A stretch of DNA of 64,000 bases, from positions 22,055,915 through 22,119,914 of the forward strand of contig NC_012872.2 in NCBI RefSeq assembly GCF_000003195.3, read 5' to 3'. This DNA is from Sorghum bicolor (lineage: Eukaryota; Streptophyta; Magnoliopsida; Poales; Poaceae). Below are positions 44,508-54,298 of the stretch, one piece after another. Position 1 is the first letter of the stretch. Every line of letters begins with the position of its first letter. The notes under the pieces are model-generated. The model saw only the letters and a list, made by a program, of their open reading frames with translations, ran no database searches and had not been told where the DNA came from. Position numbers and translations under genes: made by a program.

Positions 44508-47500
44508 ATGCCAGACCCAAGTACTAGTTGGATGCGATTGGATAGGGCTAGTACAGAATGGCAACAAAAAATAACTGATTATCTTCAAAGCACCTTCGGC
44601 GGCAGTCCTAGAGGAGGAACACCACCATGTCCATGTGCAGCTTGTTGTTCTGTGAATTATCTAAAACAGTCCGATGTTCAGAGGCATTTGCTTAGGAAGG
44701 GTTTCGATGACAACTACATCCGAGACCAAGAAAATACATGTGAGGGTTCAGCTTATGATGATGATGGTGGTGGTGGTGACACAAGTGATAGGGCTGGAAC
44801 CGTGCAGTTGTTACAATCATTGATCAGGGGTTCTATACATGGAGAATTACAAGAGGAACAGCCAAATGAGAAGGCAAAGAAATTTTTGGAATTACTAGAA
44901 GAGGCGAGGAAGGAGTTGTTTCCGGGCTGCACAGAAGCGACTCAGGTGTCTTTCATTGTCAAAATGTTTCAGCTTAAATGCATGTTTGGTTGCAGCAATG
45001 CTTGCCTGGAGTTTGTTCTTGAGCTATTTTTGCTTGTGCTTCCTAAAGGTCACTGTATGCCAGACAGTTTGGAGAAAATTCGGAAGGTTGTTAGGGATCT
45101 TGGTCTTAACTATGAAAAAATACATGCATGTTATAATGACTGTGTGTTGTTCAGAGGGGAATATGAGAAGCTAGATATTTGTCCAAAATGTAAAGAAACA
45201 AGGTGGAAGGGCTATGAAAAGCAAGAAACTGCTGGTAATGGTGGGTCAAGGAAGCGTGCTCCACGTAAAATCCTACGTTATTTCCCACTAATTCCACGAC
45301 TCTAAAGAATTTATATGTCAGAGACCAGAGCATCAAACATGCGTTGGCACAAGGAAGAACTAGTGGAAGATGGTAAACAACGACATCCCGCAAACTCCAA
45401 GGCATGGAAGCATGTGGATCAAACATATGAGTGGTTTGCACAGGATCCTCGTAATATTAGGCTTGGACTAGCCTCAAATGGATTCAATCCATTTGGCATG
45501 CTGAATACTTCATATAGTTGTTGGCCTGTGATCCTAATTCCCTACAACCTTCCACCGTGGCTATGTTTGAAGCAACCATATTGGATTTTGTCGATGCTGG
45601 TACCAGGAAAGAAATCACCTGGAATGAGCATTGATGTATATTTGCAGCCTCTCATTGATGAGCTGAAAATTCTTTGGGAAAAGGGTGTGAAAACTTGGGA
45701 TGCAAAGGAGAAGAAGAATTTTGATATGCATGCACTTCTGTTATGGACAATTAGTGACTTTCCTGCTTATGCGATGCACTCTGGATGGAGTACGAAAGGC
45801 AAGTTTGCATGTCCATATTGTCATAAGGATACAGACTACTTATGGTTGAAGTGTTGATCCAAGCATTGCTACATGGGTCATCGCCGCTTTCTGCCTCGGA
45901 CCACAAATGGCGAAGAAATATGGTCAGCTTCAATAACAAGGCCGAACATAGGGAGCCTCCACAACCCTTGACTGGAAAACAGGTGCTGCAGCAATATGAA
46001 AGCTTTGAGCACGTCGATTTTGGCCCTGAGTCCAGAAAAAGGAAGCAGCGGGATGAACAAAAAACATGGCACAACCGGAGGAAGAAGAGTATTTTTTTCG
46101 AGCTTCCGTACTGGGAGAATTTGCTTATTAGGCACAATCTGGATGTTATGCATATTGAGAAAAATATATGTGAGAGCATATTGGGAACTTTGCTAGGCAT
46201 AGAAGGTAAAAATAAGGATACTGAGAAAGCAAGGCTTGACATGCAGTATCTTGGTATAAGGAGGGATCGACATCCGGTGCTTGATAATAGTAAGTACACC
46301 TTGCCACCTGCTTTGTTCTCTCTCCAGAAAGAGGACAAGAAACTTTTATGCAAATTTCTACATGATGTCAGGTTGCCAGATGGGTATGCTTCCAATATTA
46401 GGAGATGTGTCGATGAAGATCGGGTTATGTTGTCTGGACTCAAAACTCATGATTATCATGTCATATTCCAGAAAATTTTACCATTAGTACTACGTCACAT
46501 TCTACCACAAGAAGTTGTCATCCCATTGATTGACTTAGCAGGTTCTTCAATTTGCTATGTTCAAAGGAGTTGGATGAAAATGATATTCCTAGCATGATTG
46601 CTTCAATTAGGGAGACCCTTTGCCGGCTGGAGATGATATTCCCACCTGCATTTTTTGATATCATGGTACATTTGCCAGTTCATCTTGCTGAAGAGGCTGC
46701 ACTTGGTGGCCCTGTATGCTATAGATGGATGTATCCAGTTGAGAGATATCTCCGTACTGTTAAAGGTTATGTGAGGAACAAAGCACACCCTGAAGGATCA
46801 ATTGTAGAGGGTTATATCACTGAAGAGTGCATGACATTTTGTTCTCAGTTCTTCCATGATATGCCAACGCGCCCAGAGCGTCATGAAAGTGCTGTAGTGT
46901 CAGAACCACCATTTGGTCTTAGTGTGTTTGCTAATTTGGATTTTAGTAGAAAAGGCTACAGTTTTGAGATGTTGAATGACAATGACATGCAGGCCATGAG
47001 GCACTACATACTCTCAAATTGTGAAGAGTGTGCTACAATTGTTGAGTGAGTATACACTAAACAACCAATTATTTCATTTCGGCTGTGACAAACTACTAAT
47101 CTTTGGATTTTTCTTTATTTCGCTGCAGAGAACATAAGGACGTACTCAGGAAATAAGATCCACGTAACGTAGAGAAAAGACACAAGGAGCAGTTTGTTCG
47201 GTGGTTTGAGGAGAAAGTAAGTTAATAGAATTCAGTTCTACAGTATTTGATAAACATACAATTAAAACAATGTTAACAAATTTGTTAATGTTATTTAAAA
47301 TTTTAATCTAACTCTACAGACCAGAAAAGATTATGAACAAAGGAAAGCAAGTGAGTTGATGTGGCACCTATCTCAGGAACCAGAACCTCGTGCTCGCATT
47401 TTTAATAGATGTATGATCAACGGTTTTCTATTTCAGACTGTGTTGGCAGAGAGGAACTTGATCACACAAAATAGTGGTGTTCTTGTGAAGGGGGATGCAA

Positions 47501-48123
47501 GCACTGGTAATATGGACTGGTATGGAATTATTCAAAAAATTATCTCTCTACAGTTTCCTGGTGCAAAGGAAGTGATGATGTTTAAGTGTGATTGGTATGA
47601 CGTCCCTAATCCAACACAGCTTAAAGGAAGAGGTTACAAAAAAGATCATTATGGAGTTATAGACATTGATACTACACGTTTCAGATACGCTGATGAGCCA
47701 TATATACTAGCGACACAAGCAGAGCAGGCGTTTTATGTCCAAGATGCCAAGAAACCAAATTGGTGCAGTGTTGTTCGAATGAAACCAAGAAACCTATTCT
47801 CTATGCCAGAGCCAACAACTGTATCCGATGAGGTAGAATTTGATGTGGACTCAATGGTTGTTGGGGTCGAGGACATGACGGATACAAGCAGCCAGGTGGA
47901 GCTAAATAGTTGGCGACGAATAGATGTCGAAGGATTAACTGTTGATGCTTCCGTTATTCAAGAAGCGATTCATAAGTCCATACCTGAACCCGATTATGAC
48001 TACTTTAGTGATGACAATGAAGATGATGGTTACGAATACGTCGACGATGGAGTAGTCGCTCCTGCTTTTGCCGCCTCCAATGAAGACGACGACGACGATT
48101 TTTTTCATTTACTTTCTTCATAG
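44508..48123 (+). pseudogene. TNP2 transposase of the CACTA element (Transposase_21), broken
   Basis: This is the catalytic transposase of En/Spm-type elements. The N-terminus (MPDPSTSWMRLDRAS) has the transposase-associated cysteine domain (CPCAACCSVNYL). The Transposase_21 core spans about 45100-46300 (motifs FNPFGMLNTSYSCWPV, DFPAYAMHSGW, CPYCHKDT, CYMGHRRFLP). A DUF4218-like part follows (FPPAFFDIMVHLPVHLAEE), then exons 47129-47216 and 47320-48123 with a DUF4216-like part (NMDWYGIIQKIISL) and an acidic tail. Lesions: TAA at 45303-45305, TGA at 45855-45857, frameshifts near 45895 and 46540, and TAA at 47154-47156. Splice borders remain (donor 47046, acceptor ending 47128, donor 47217, acceptor ending 47319). 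It cannot encode an active transposase. It is transcribed towards the right end of the element, away from the TNP1-like gene. Confidence 0.9.
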
Positions 48124-48782
48124 TTCTTCTTAATTGTAATTTTGAAATACCATCTTGATAATTGTGTGTTTAGAAATATGATAGGATGTACTATCAAATT
48201 TTCCATTGTTCATATGGTGTCGGACTATTTATTTTGTCTAATATGCCAGATTATATATTTTATACTATTTACTTCTATCAAGAAAATATAAAAATTGGCA
48301 ATTGTAGGAAAAACAAAAAAAAAATGGCACTGAACTAGCCGGTGGCCTAGCAGAGACTCAACCCTGCACGGGAGCCCATTAAGGCTCGACCGATGTAGAG
48401 GAGTCCAGCATAGCCGGCCCGGCAGAACAGGCCCAACAAAGTGGAGATTGATCGCAATGTACAAGTATCACAGTGAGTTCGAGGCAGCCAGCGCTTCTCA
48501 GCTTTTAATTAGGGCAGAACCTTGGAGAGTAGCCGATGTGGTACTAAGCGGGGAGGTGAGGAACATACATCCATGAATCGATAGGAAAACAACATGGCCC
48601 AGCCCATTACGGTGAATAGCACAAAACCGTGACTCCCCCAGGAAACACCGTCTCTCGTCAATCCCCTTCTTCCAATCGACACCAATCTCGGCGATGGCGG
48701 CGTGCGTCCCACGGTGCCGGCAGTGGCGAAGGGGGCGTGCATCCACGGCCGCACCCGAGCAAATCCGAGGCAAGCTCCCGCC
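48124..48782. other. Region between TNP2 and the small CACTA passenger gene
   Basis: No coding region is supported. AT-rich DNA after the TNP2 stop gives way at about 48340 to more GC-rich DNA that is probably the promoter and leader of the next gene. Confidence 0.5.
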
Positions 48783-50812
48783 ATGGCACGCTCCAAGCGC
48801 GGGATGAACGCCCGGAACCAGCCTCACAACGCACGTGGCCAGTTTGCCCCTGCGCCGGTCGTCATCTCGATCCACAGCGACGACGACCTCTCCTCGGAGA
48901 TTTCTATGCGCCCCCTTAAGCGCAGCAAAGGAGAGGCATCGTCCCCAAGCACGGCGAAGAAGAACCTTCGAGGGGAACCATTGATCCCAACCCCGGCGCA
49001 GATGAAACCTAACCTAGGATGCAAGGGCAAGAAGAAGGTAACAATGGCTTTTCCCCTCTCTCTATGGCTGTGAATCATATATATATTCTACAATACTGTG
49101 TATATGTGCCTGTGGATGAATGCCACCAATGCACACGCACATGAATGTTCACCAACCGACGAAGATAAATAATTGTTGATGCCTCTAGGATTTATCACTA
49201 GCTTTTTGATAATAATGGACCAGCTTTTTAATCTTTCTTATAAGTCAATAGGGGGAGAGGGCCACACGTGATTTGTATTGATAGTTTGGCTCTTAAAGCC
49301 TGATGTTTGAATACATTGTAATTCGATTACTCATTTAGTTTTACATTGCGTTAACTAAAGCAGCACAACAGGTGTAGCTTCTGCATTTGCTAATAGGCGC
49401 CGATACACTCAGCATGTCGCTGTAACCGTGTGGGAGAAAAAGTGTGACATACATCTGAAACCCGACATTGATCTTCAATAGTTATGGATATGAAAATACA
49501 ACAGATTAGGTGTAGATTAAATTTTGGATCAGTGGAATTAAAATTTATATCACAATTTTGAGTTAGGGTTAGCAGATGCAAATTTGATTCAAAACTGAAT
49601 GCCATTAGTGCAGGACACATTCTATCTAGAAGACTGTACAAACTTGCAGATGGGTCTTTCCAAAGACCAATTTTGACTCATGTGCCAAATCTGTCAGCTA
49701 GTGATTGAGCTTTGATTTGTGTTTGAAATCATTCAGTTTTATTTTAAGAGTCAGGTTTATGTTTGTATTCAGCTGTGACTGAATTCAGCTGTTATTGAGC
49801 TATGCTATTTGTCAAAGTGGTACTGTAGAAGTTCAATTTTCAGATGTACTGCGATCTTTTTAGCTGTGTTTTCATTTGCCACTGTGATGAATAGACCTGT
49901 GTTTTTTCTTGAATAATCATCTAACACTGACCTGAAACTGAGTTAATCACTTTCTGGAATCAGAGATATGACATTCAGTAGCTCAAATGGATATGACATT
50001 CAGTAACAGGTGCTATGTGTAGCAAGTTATGACATAAACAAGCTCAATGAAATTTCTTGAAGTGAAACCTGACATTTTCTTGAATTGTCACATTCAGGTG
50101 CTATGTGTAGGATACTTGTAGGATACACATGTAACTACTAAACACATTCAGCAAATACTGTACACCATTCAGTAAATTATGAAGTCATTTAGTATGACTG
50201 AATTTGCTTTGTCAATGCGTATGCAACTTCTAGAGTTGACAGAGTTGGGCTTGGCAATTCTTTTTGGCAATACTGTATACATTTAGAGAATGGCACTTAA
50301 CAAAATGATAACATCTGTACCCAAGCTGAATATGTTTTGAAACAATTGATGGATTATGCACTCAGATTTATCAGTTTTATTTTTTTCAGGTTTCCTATGA
50401 CAGTGATGCTGAAGAATCATCTTATTCCTTCCTCGACCGAGAAGACGAAGAGGAGGATACTACCAACCGAGTCCAATGGCTTGTTGAGAATGCTAACAAT
50501 GACGCAACGAAAATGATTTCACGCAGAACTGAGAAGTTGTCCTCTCTAGTCGATGAGTCCTTTGAGACGGTCTTCGTCGGCATCAAGTATGATGTGCTGG
50601 AACCACTTCCGCAGACCAAGAAGGTGGATTGTTTTCAGAAGCTGAGAAAAATATTTGATGGAGGTAAGGCTGCAGCAAGAAAACATGTCATGAAGGAAGC
50701 CAACAAGTTGTGCAATGAAATCGATGTGTTCTACGAGACCCTGTTCACAGACGTCAAGTATGGCGTGGTCAAGCCTTTGGAAGCGAAGAACAGGAAGATG
50801 ACAAAGAAGTGA
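48783..50812 (+). CDS. Two-exon gene of unknown function carried in the CACTA element (225 aa)
   Basis: Exon 1 is 48783-49037 (85 codons exactly) and exon 2 is 50390-50812, joined by a 1352 bp intron with GT...TTTTTTCAG borders. The spliced frame is open from ATG to TGA. The N-terminal part is basic and proline/serine-rich (MARSKRGMNARNQPHNARG) with an acidic patch (SIHSDDDLSSEI) and a KRSK nuclear-type signal. The start of exon 2 is acidic (DREDEEED). Two internal repeats follow: DESFETVFVGIKYDVLEPLP and DVFYETLFTDVKYGVVKPLE. I recognise no named domain. Exon 1 is GC-rich, as in monocot host genes, unlike the AT-rich transposase genes. It could be a captured host gene or an accessory CACTA protein. 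It lies just inside the right subterminal array. Confidence 0.6.
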
Positions 50813-51399
50813 ATTTCTATGGTCCGTTGCACTAATATGTTAACTACCTTTCTGTAATGATGGAACAAGTATGTGTCAGCTACTATGTAAGACCAATCAC
50901 AAGCACTCTATGAGCTTGTGTCTAGAACCAGTATGTGTTAGTGTTTAACTAATATATATGTGTTAGTGTTACATGGTCTGTAAGCCCTATTAGAACCTCT
51001 GTTTATATACTATGTGTGGAACCAATATGTAAAATTATATGGTATTGCCTCCTTTGTCATTGCCCAGGATCCAAAATGTTGTTCTACTGAACTAGTGCAG
51101 TATATATATATATGCTCGTATCTTGGTTTACTCGGCAGGAAGGCTTTCCCATGTTTTAGTTGAATATATGCCCCTGTTTGTCCCCTGTTTTAGTTGTATA
51201 GGCACTCTGTCCATCCCTTGTTTTAGTTAATGTGTACGGTGACATATCGATGTAAATGAATATATAGTTAGGTGATAGATACCTTCAACCAAACCCCTTC
51301 GGTTCACCGAGTAGTTTTGCACTTGTTTTACAATTCAAAATTCACTAATTATTACCTGGTCATTGTTTAATTTTTACAACTTTATAGTGGACCTTGCAT
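50813..51399. other. 3' flank of the passenger gene inside the CACTA
   Basis: No gene is seen. It probably contains the 3' untranslated region. A TA run is at about 51098-51112. Confidence 0.45.
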
Positions 51400-51714
51400 C
51401 AAACACATCTGTTGCAATAGGACTTGCTAATTGCATCAATAATATAAACGGATGCAATACCACCTACTTATTGCATCAAACAATCAATAATAATTCAATG
51501 AACTGTATCTGATGCAATAGTTAATACCTATTGCATCTGATCATCCAAGTGATGCGATAGATCCTACCTATTGCATCGACGTGTATCACAATTGCATCTG
51601 ACTCATATTCGATGCAATACCGACAACCTATTGTATCAGAATGCGACTATAGATGCAATACCATCCACCTGTTGCATCAAAATTGCATTTGATGCAAGTG
51701 CACATGATGCAATA
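51400..51714. repeat. Right subterminal repeat region of the CACTA (TTGCATCA motif)
   Basis: About fifteen copies of TATTGCATC / GATGCAATA in both orientations, the same motif as at 23268-23900. The array is shorter than on the left. Confidence 0.88.
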
Positions 51715-51733
51715 GGGTCAAAATTTAGTAGTG
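51715..51733 (-). repeat. Right terminal inverted repeat of the CACTA element
   Basis: The minus strand reads CACTACTAAATTTTGACCC and ends the element; it pairs with 23249-23267. Confidence 0.93.
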
Positions 51734-52676
51734 AAAGTAAATGTATGGTTCATAGTCTAATAAGCATGTATATATGGCCGTGGTAGGATTTTAAACTCTC
51801 ATCATACAGGAACTCATCATGCAACATTTTAAAGATTTTCAAAGATAAAATTCTCCAGAATTCTAGCATCTCTAGGAACAGATAAACAACAGCTCAACCT
51901 TCCCATATCGTTTCCGTTAATGACTTAGACTTTAGATCAAGTACTCTTCCCACAAGTTCACGTTTAGAGCAAATCTTAATTAATAACAATCATGCCTAAA
52001 CTTGCGAGAGATTTCAATTTTGAGAACTAGTCATGGCAGGGCAACTATTCATCATTTCCATATGAGAGCTTATCATGAGGGTTCATAGCAAACTTTATTT
52101 ATTTATTTATTTAGCAAACTAAGCAAAGATATATATATATAGATATAAGCACAAAATCTTTAGTTGGGTTTTTATGATTATGCATCTTTTTATTATTTGT
52201 GTAATGTATAAACGCGAATAGAACACTTAGCTGGATAAATGAGGGTTGCTCTCCCCCGAGCTGGATTTTGACGTAATTTCTCCTGATGTAGCTAGCTGGT
52301 GGCAGAGGTGTATTTGAATGTCAGCAGCACCCTGACAGCAATGTCCTCCGTCTGCTAGTTTTCTTTGATCCTTAAATTCTGTGGAGCTCAAATAGACAAC
52401 AAAGCTCTTGGCAAGGCGTTCGGTGTTTTTAAGTCCTCCGAATGGGACTTTACGTTTTCTCAGTCGTCCTGGGATTCGCTCGATGGCGTAGTCGGTGGTT
52501 TCGGCGGCGCCTGCTCTTCATGTATAACTATATTCTCTCAACACACCTGACTCGGTGCTACGGTCTCCTCAGGACAGTTCTGTTCAAGTTGTATGTCTTC
52601 AGACTTTACCACTTTTCCTTCGTAGTCTGCCCATCCGTCCTTGATGATTTGCCTCCTCTAGTTGCGGTTGCGTCAT
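51734..52676 (-). mobile_element. Athila-like element 4, continuation right of the CACTA
   Basis: It resumes the family sequence of 4390-5070 (for example GGAACTCATCATGCAACATT, CTCTCCCCCGAGCTGG). It skips about 300 bp of unit 2, then carries the tail of the protease region at about 52400-52676, where it is cut by the right-hand Tat element. The last 5 bp before the cut are GTCAT. The rest of the element should lie beyond the right edge. Confidence 0.75.
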
Positions 52677-53136
52677 TGTCGACGAAAGCTGGTCGGCAGT
52701 CTACCTTGGGGTATACCCACGGTAGTAGTTTATCGGTAGACGGTGCGCAAACTACGAACTCGATGGTGACGCAAGACACGGACAAGCTTTTTATCCAGGT
52801 TCGGCCGCCGAGTTGGCGTAATACCTACGTCCTGCGTCTGGTTGTATTGATTTGTGCTGAGAGAATATGATGTCCTAGGGGGGTCCCTTGCCCCTCCTTA
52901 TATAGTCTGGAGGGCAGGGTTACAGATCTGGAAACTAATCCTAGTCGGTTACAATTGCCATAGATAATTTGATATCAATTCCAATTCTAACCGACTAGAA
53001 TCCTGCTTGATCTCCACGTCTTGTTTCCTTACGCGAAACTCCAAGCTGTCGGATCAAGCCTTGAACTCGTCTCGTAGTGAGCCAAGCTTCCTGGCTGAAG
53101 TCTAGCCGTAAGGGTATAGGGGTTTATACCCCCACA
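52677..53136 (-). repeat. 3' LTR of the right Tat element (460 bp)
   Basis: The minus strand begins TGTGGGGGTATAAACCCC and ends TTTCGTCGACA. It is homologous to 11939-12392. The TATA box TATATAA is at 52898-52904. Confidence 0.9.
52898..52904 (-). promoter_or_regulatory. LTR TATA box, right Tat element
   Basis: TATATAA on the minus strand, in the same context as 12154-12160. Confidence 0.5.
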
Positions 53137-53900
53137 GCTAGTCCCCGAGCACCATGTATTGTGATGCAACATGCCGTCTTGAGCTTCTTCGATCAGCGAG
53201 GCTTGGCGTCTTCAATAAGTGGGGAGATCGCCCAAGCAGTTGCAACGGTTCCTTGACCAACTCGAAAGACAGTTGATCAACATTGACATCGAAGAGGCAG
53301 GTTGTTCGAAGAATGCATGGTGCTCTTAAAAAATTTCTTTCCTGGTGAAGTGTGCCCACTTTACCTTTTTGAAAGGTAAAAGCATCAAAAAAGCAAACGA
53401 ATTCACCACTAGGTGAAGTGTGCCCACTTAGTCCCCGAGCCTGGTAGTAGGTGACGTAGGCACGTGGTGCCAGGGTCAAAAGAAAATTCCCCAAAGTAGT
53501 TTTGAGACTGAGATGCATCGCTAGATGCATCGTACCGATGTAGTCCCCGAGCTTGCTGGAAGGCGAATTATGAGCCTTGTAGCAAGGTCTAAAGTGAATT
53601 TACCAGTCCCCGAGCATGTCATGCTCGCCGGCAATTGAAAAGACCAATCGACCAGTCCCCAAGCACTTAGTGTGCTTCTTGGAATTATATGTTGCTATAC
53701 TGTACGACCAGTCCCCGAGCGTGGAGTGCTCAGTGGTCGGTGCATGCTTTAAAGCTTTGAGCTGATAGACTGGGCGACCAGTCCCCGAGCGTCGAGTGCT
53801 CGGTGGTCGGTGCAGTCCTTGAAGTTCCGAGCTGATAGACTGGGCGACCAGTCCCCGAGCGTCGAGTGCTCGGTGGTCGGTGCAGTCCCCGGATTGTTGA
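53137..53900 (-). repeat. Repeated polypurine-like motif GCTCGGGGACT next to the 3' LTR
   Basis: On the minus strand the motif GCTCGGGGACT (one variant) occurs near 53140, 53428, 53541, 53603, 53655, 53709, 53779 and 53849. The copy touching the LTR (GCTCGGGGACTAGC at 53137-53150) is in the polypurine tract position. The last three lie in a 70 bp tandem repeat (starts 53706, 53776, 53846) with a GTGCTCGGTGGTCGGTGCA core. Confidence 0.75.
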
Positions 53901-54298
53901 CTCACTGGCGTATGCGTCTTCTTACTTTTGAAAAGATCTTTCCAGTTAAAGTTGACGTGACGAGGTCTCCTGACGATATGTCAGACGGATGCATGAAAAG
54001 TTGCACCTGGCAACTGTACAACCGCTCTTTGCATGGTTTGAGAAAAGGAAACCATTAATTGGTACGAAAACTCCGCCGCATTAATTGTCTATAATCATTG
54101 TAAACCGAAACGCCGCGTCTGCCGCACGGCCTGCCCACTTCCCGAGAATACAGGAAGTGGGAGAGGTGGAGTCGCGGGTTTATAAGGGCCTAATAGGTCT
54201 GCCTGTACCGCTTCGCCTGCCATTGCCTTCAAACCTTCCGCTCTCATCTTCTCCAATCTCCTGCATCTTCCTAACTCCAGCCCACATTCGCACCTCTA
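53901..54298. other. Region upstream of the antisense gene
   Basis: No gene is seen. It lies between the motif array and the antisense start codon and probably contains its promoter. GAGTCGCGGGTTTATAAGGG at 54171-54190 holds a TATA-like TTTATAAG about 110 bp before the ATG. Confidence 0.45.

Larger units (their letters stand above)
23249..51733. mobile_element. CACTA (En/Spm) DNA transposon, about 14.0 kb without its nested insert
   Basis: The termini are CACTACTAATTTTTGACCC at 23249-23267 and its inverted partner at 51715-51733 (18 of 19 match). Subterminal arrays of TTGCATCA/TGATGCAA follow on both sides. The flanks rejoin a single Athila-like sequence (element 4). The 3 bp flanks are TAA on the left and AAA on the right, an imperfect target duplicate in an A-run. 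It contains a TNP1-like gene, a TNP2 transposase gene and a third small gene, plus a complete Tekay retrotransposon at 29319-43787. The two transposase genes are divergently transcribed towards the ends. Confidence 0.93.

Noticed and set aside
45751..46443. 230-codon minus-strand ORF over TNP2
   Set aside because: It is opposite conserved Transposase_21 sequence and has no recognisable features; a shadow frame.
48783..50812. Passenger gene as part of the TNP2 gene
   Set aside because: TNP2 ends with its acidic tail and stop at 48121-48123. The passenger gene has its own start, GC-rich first exon and different composition.
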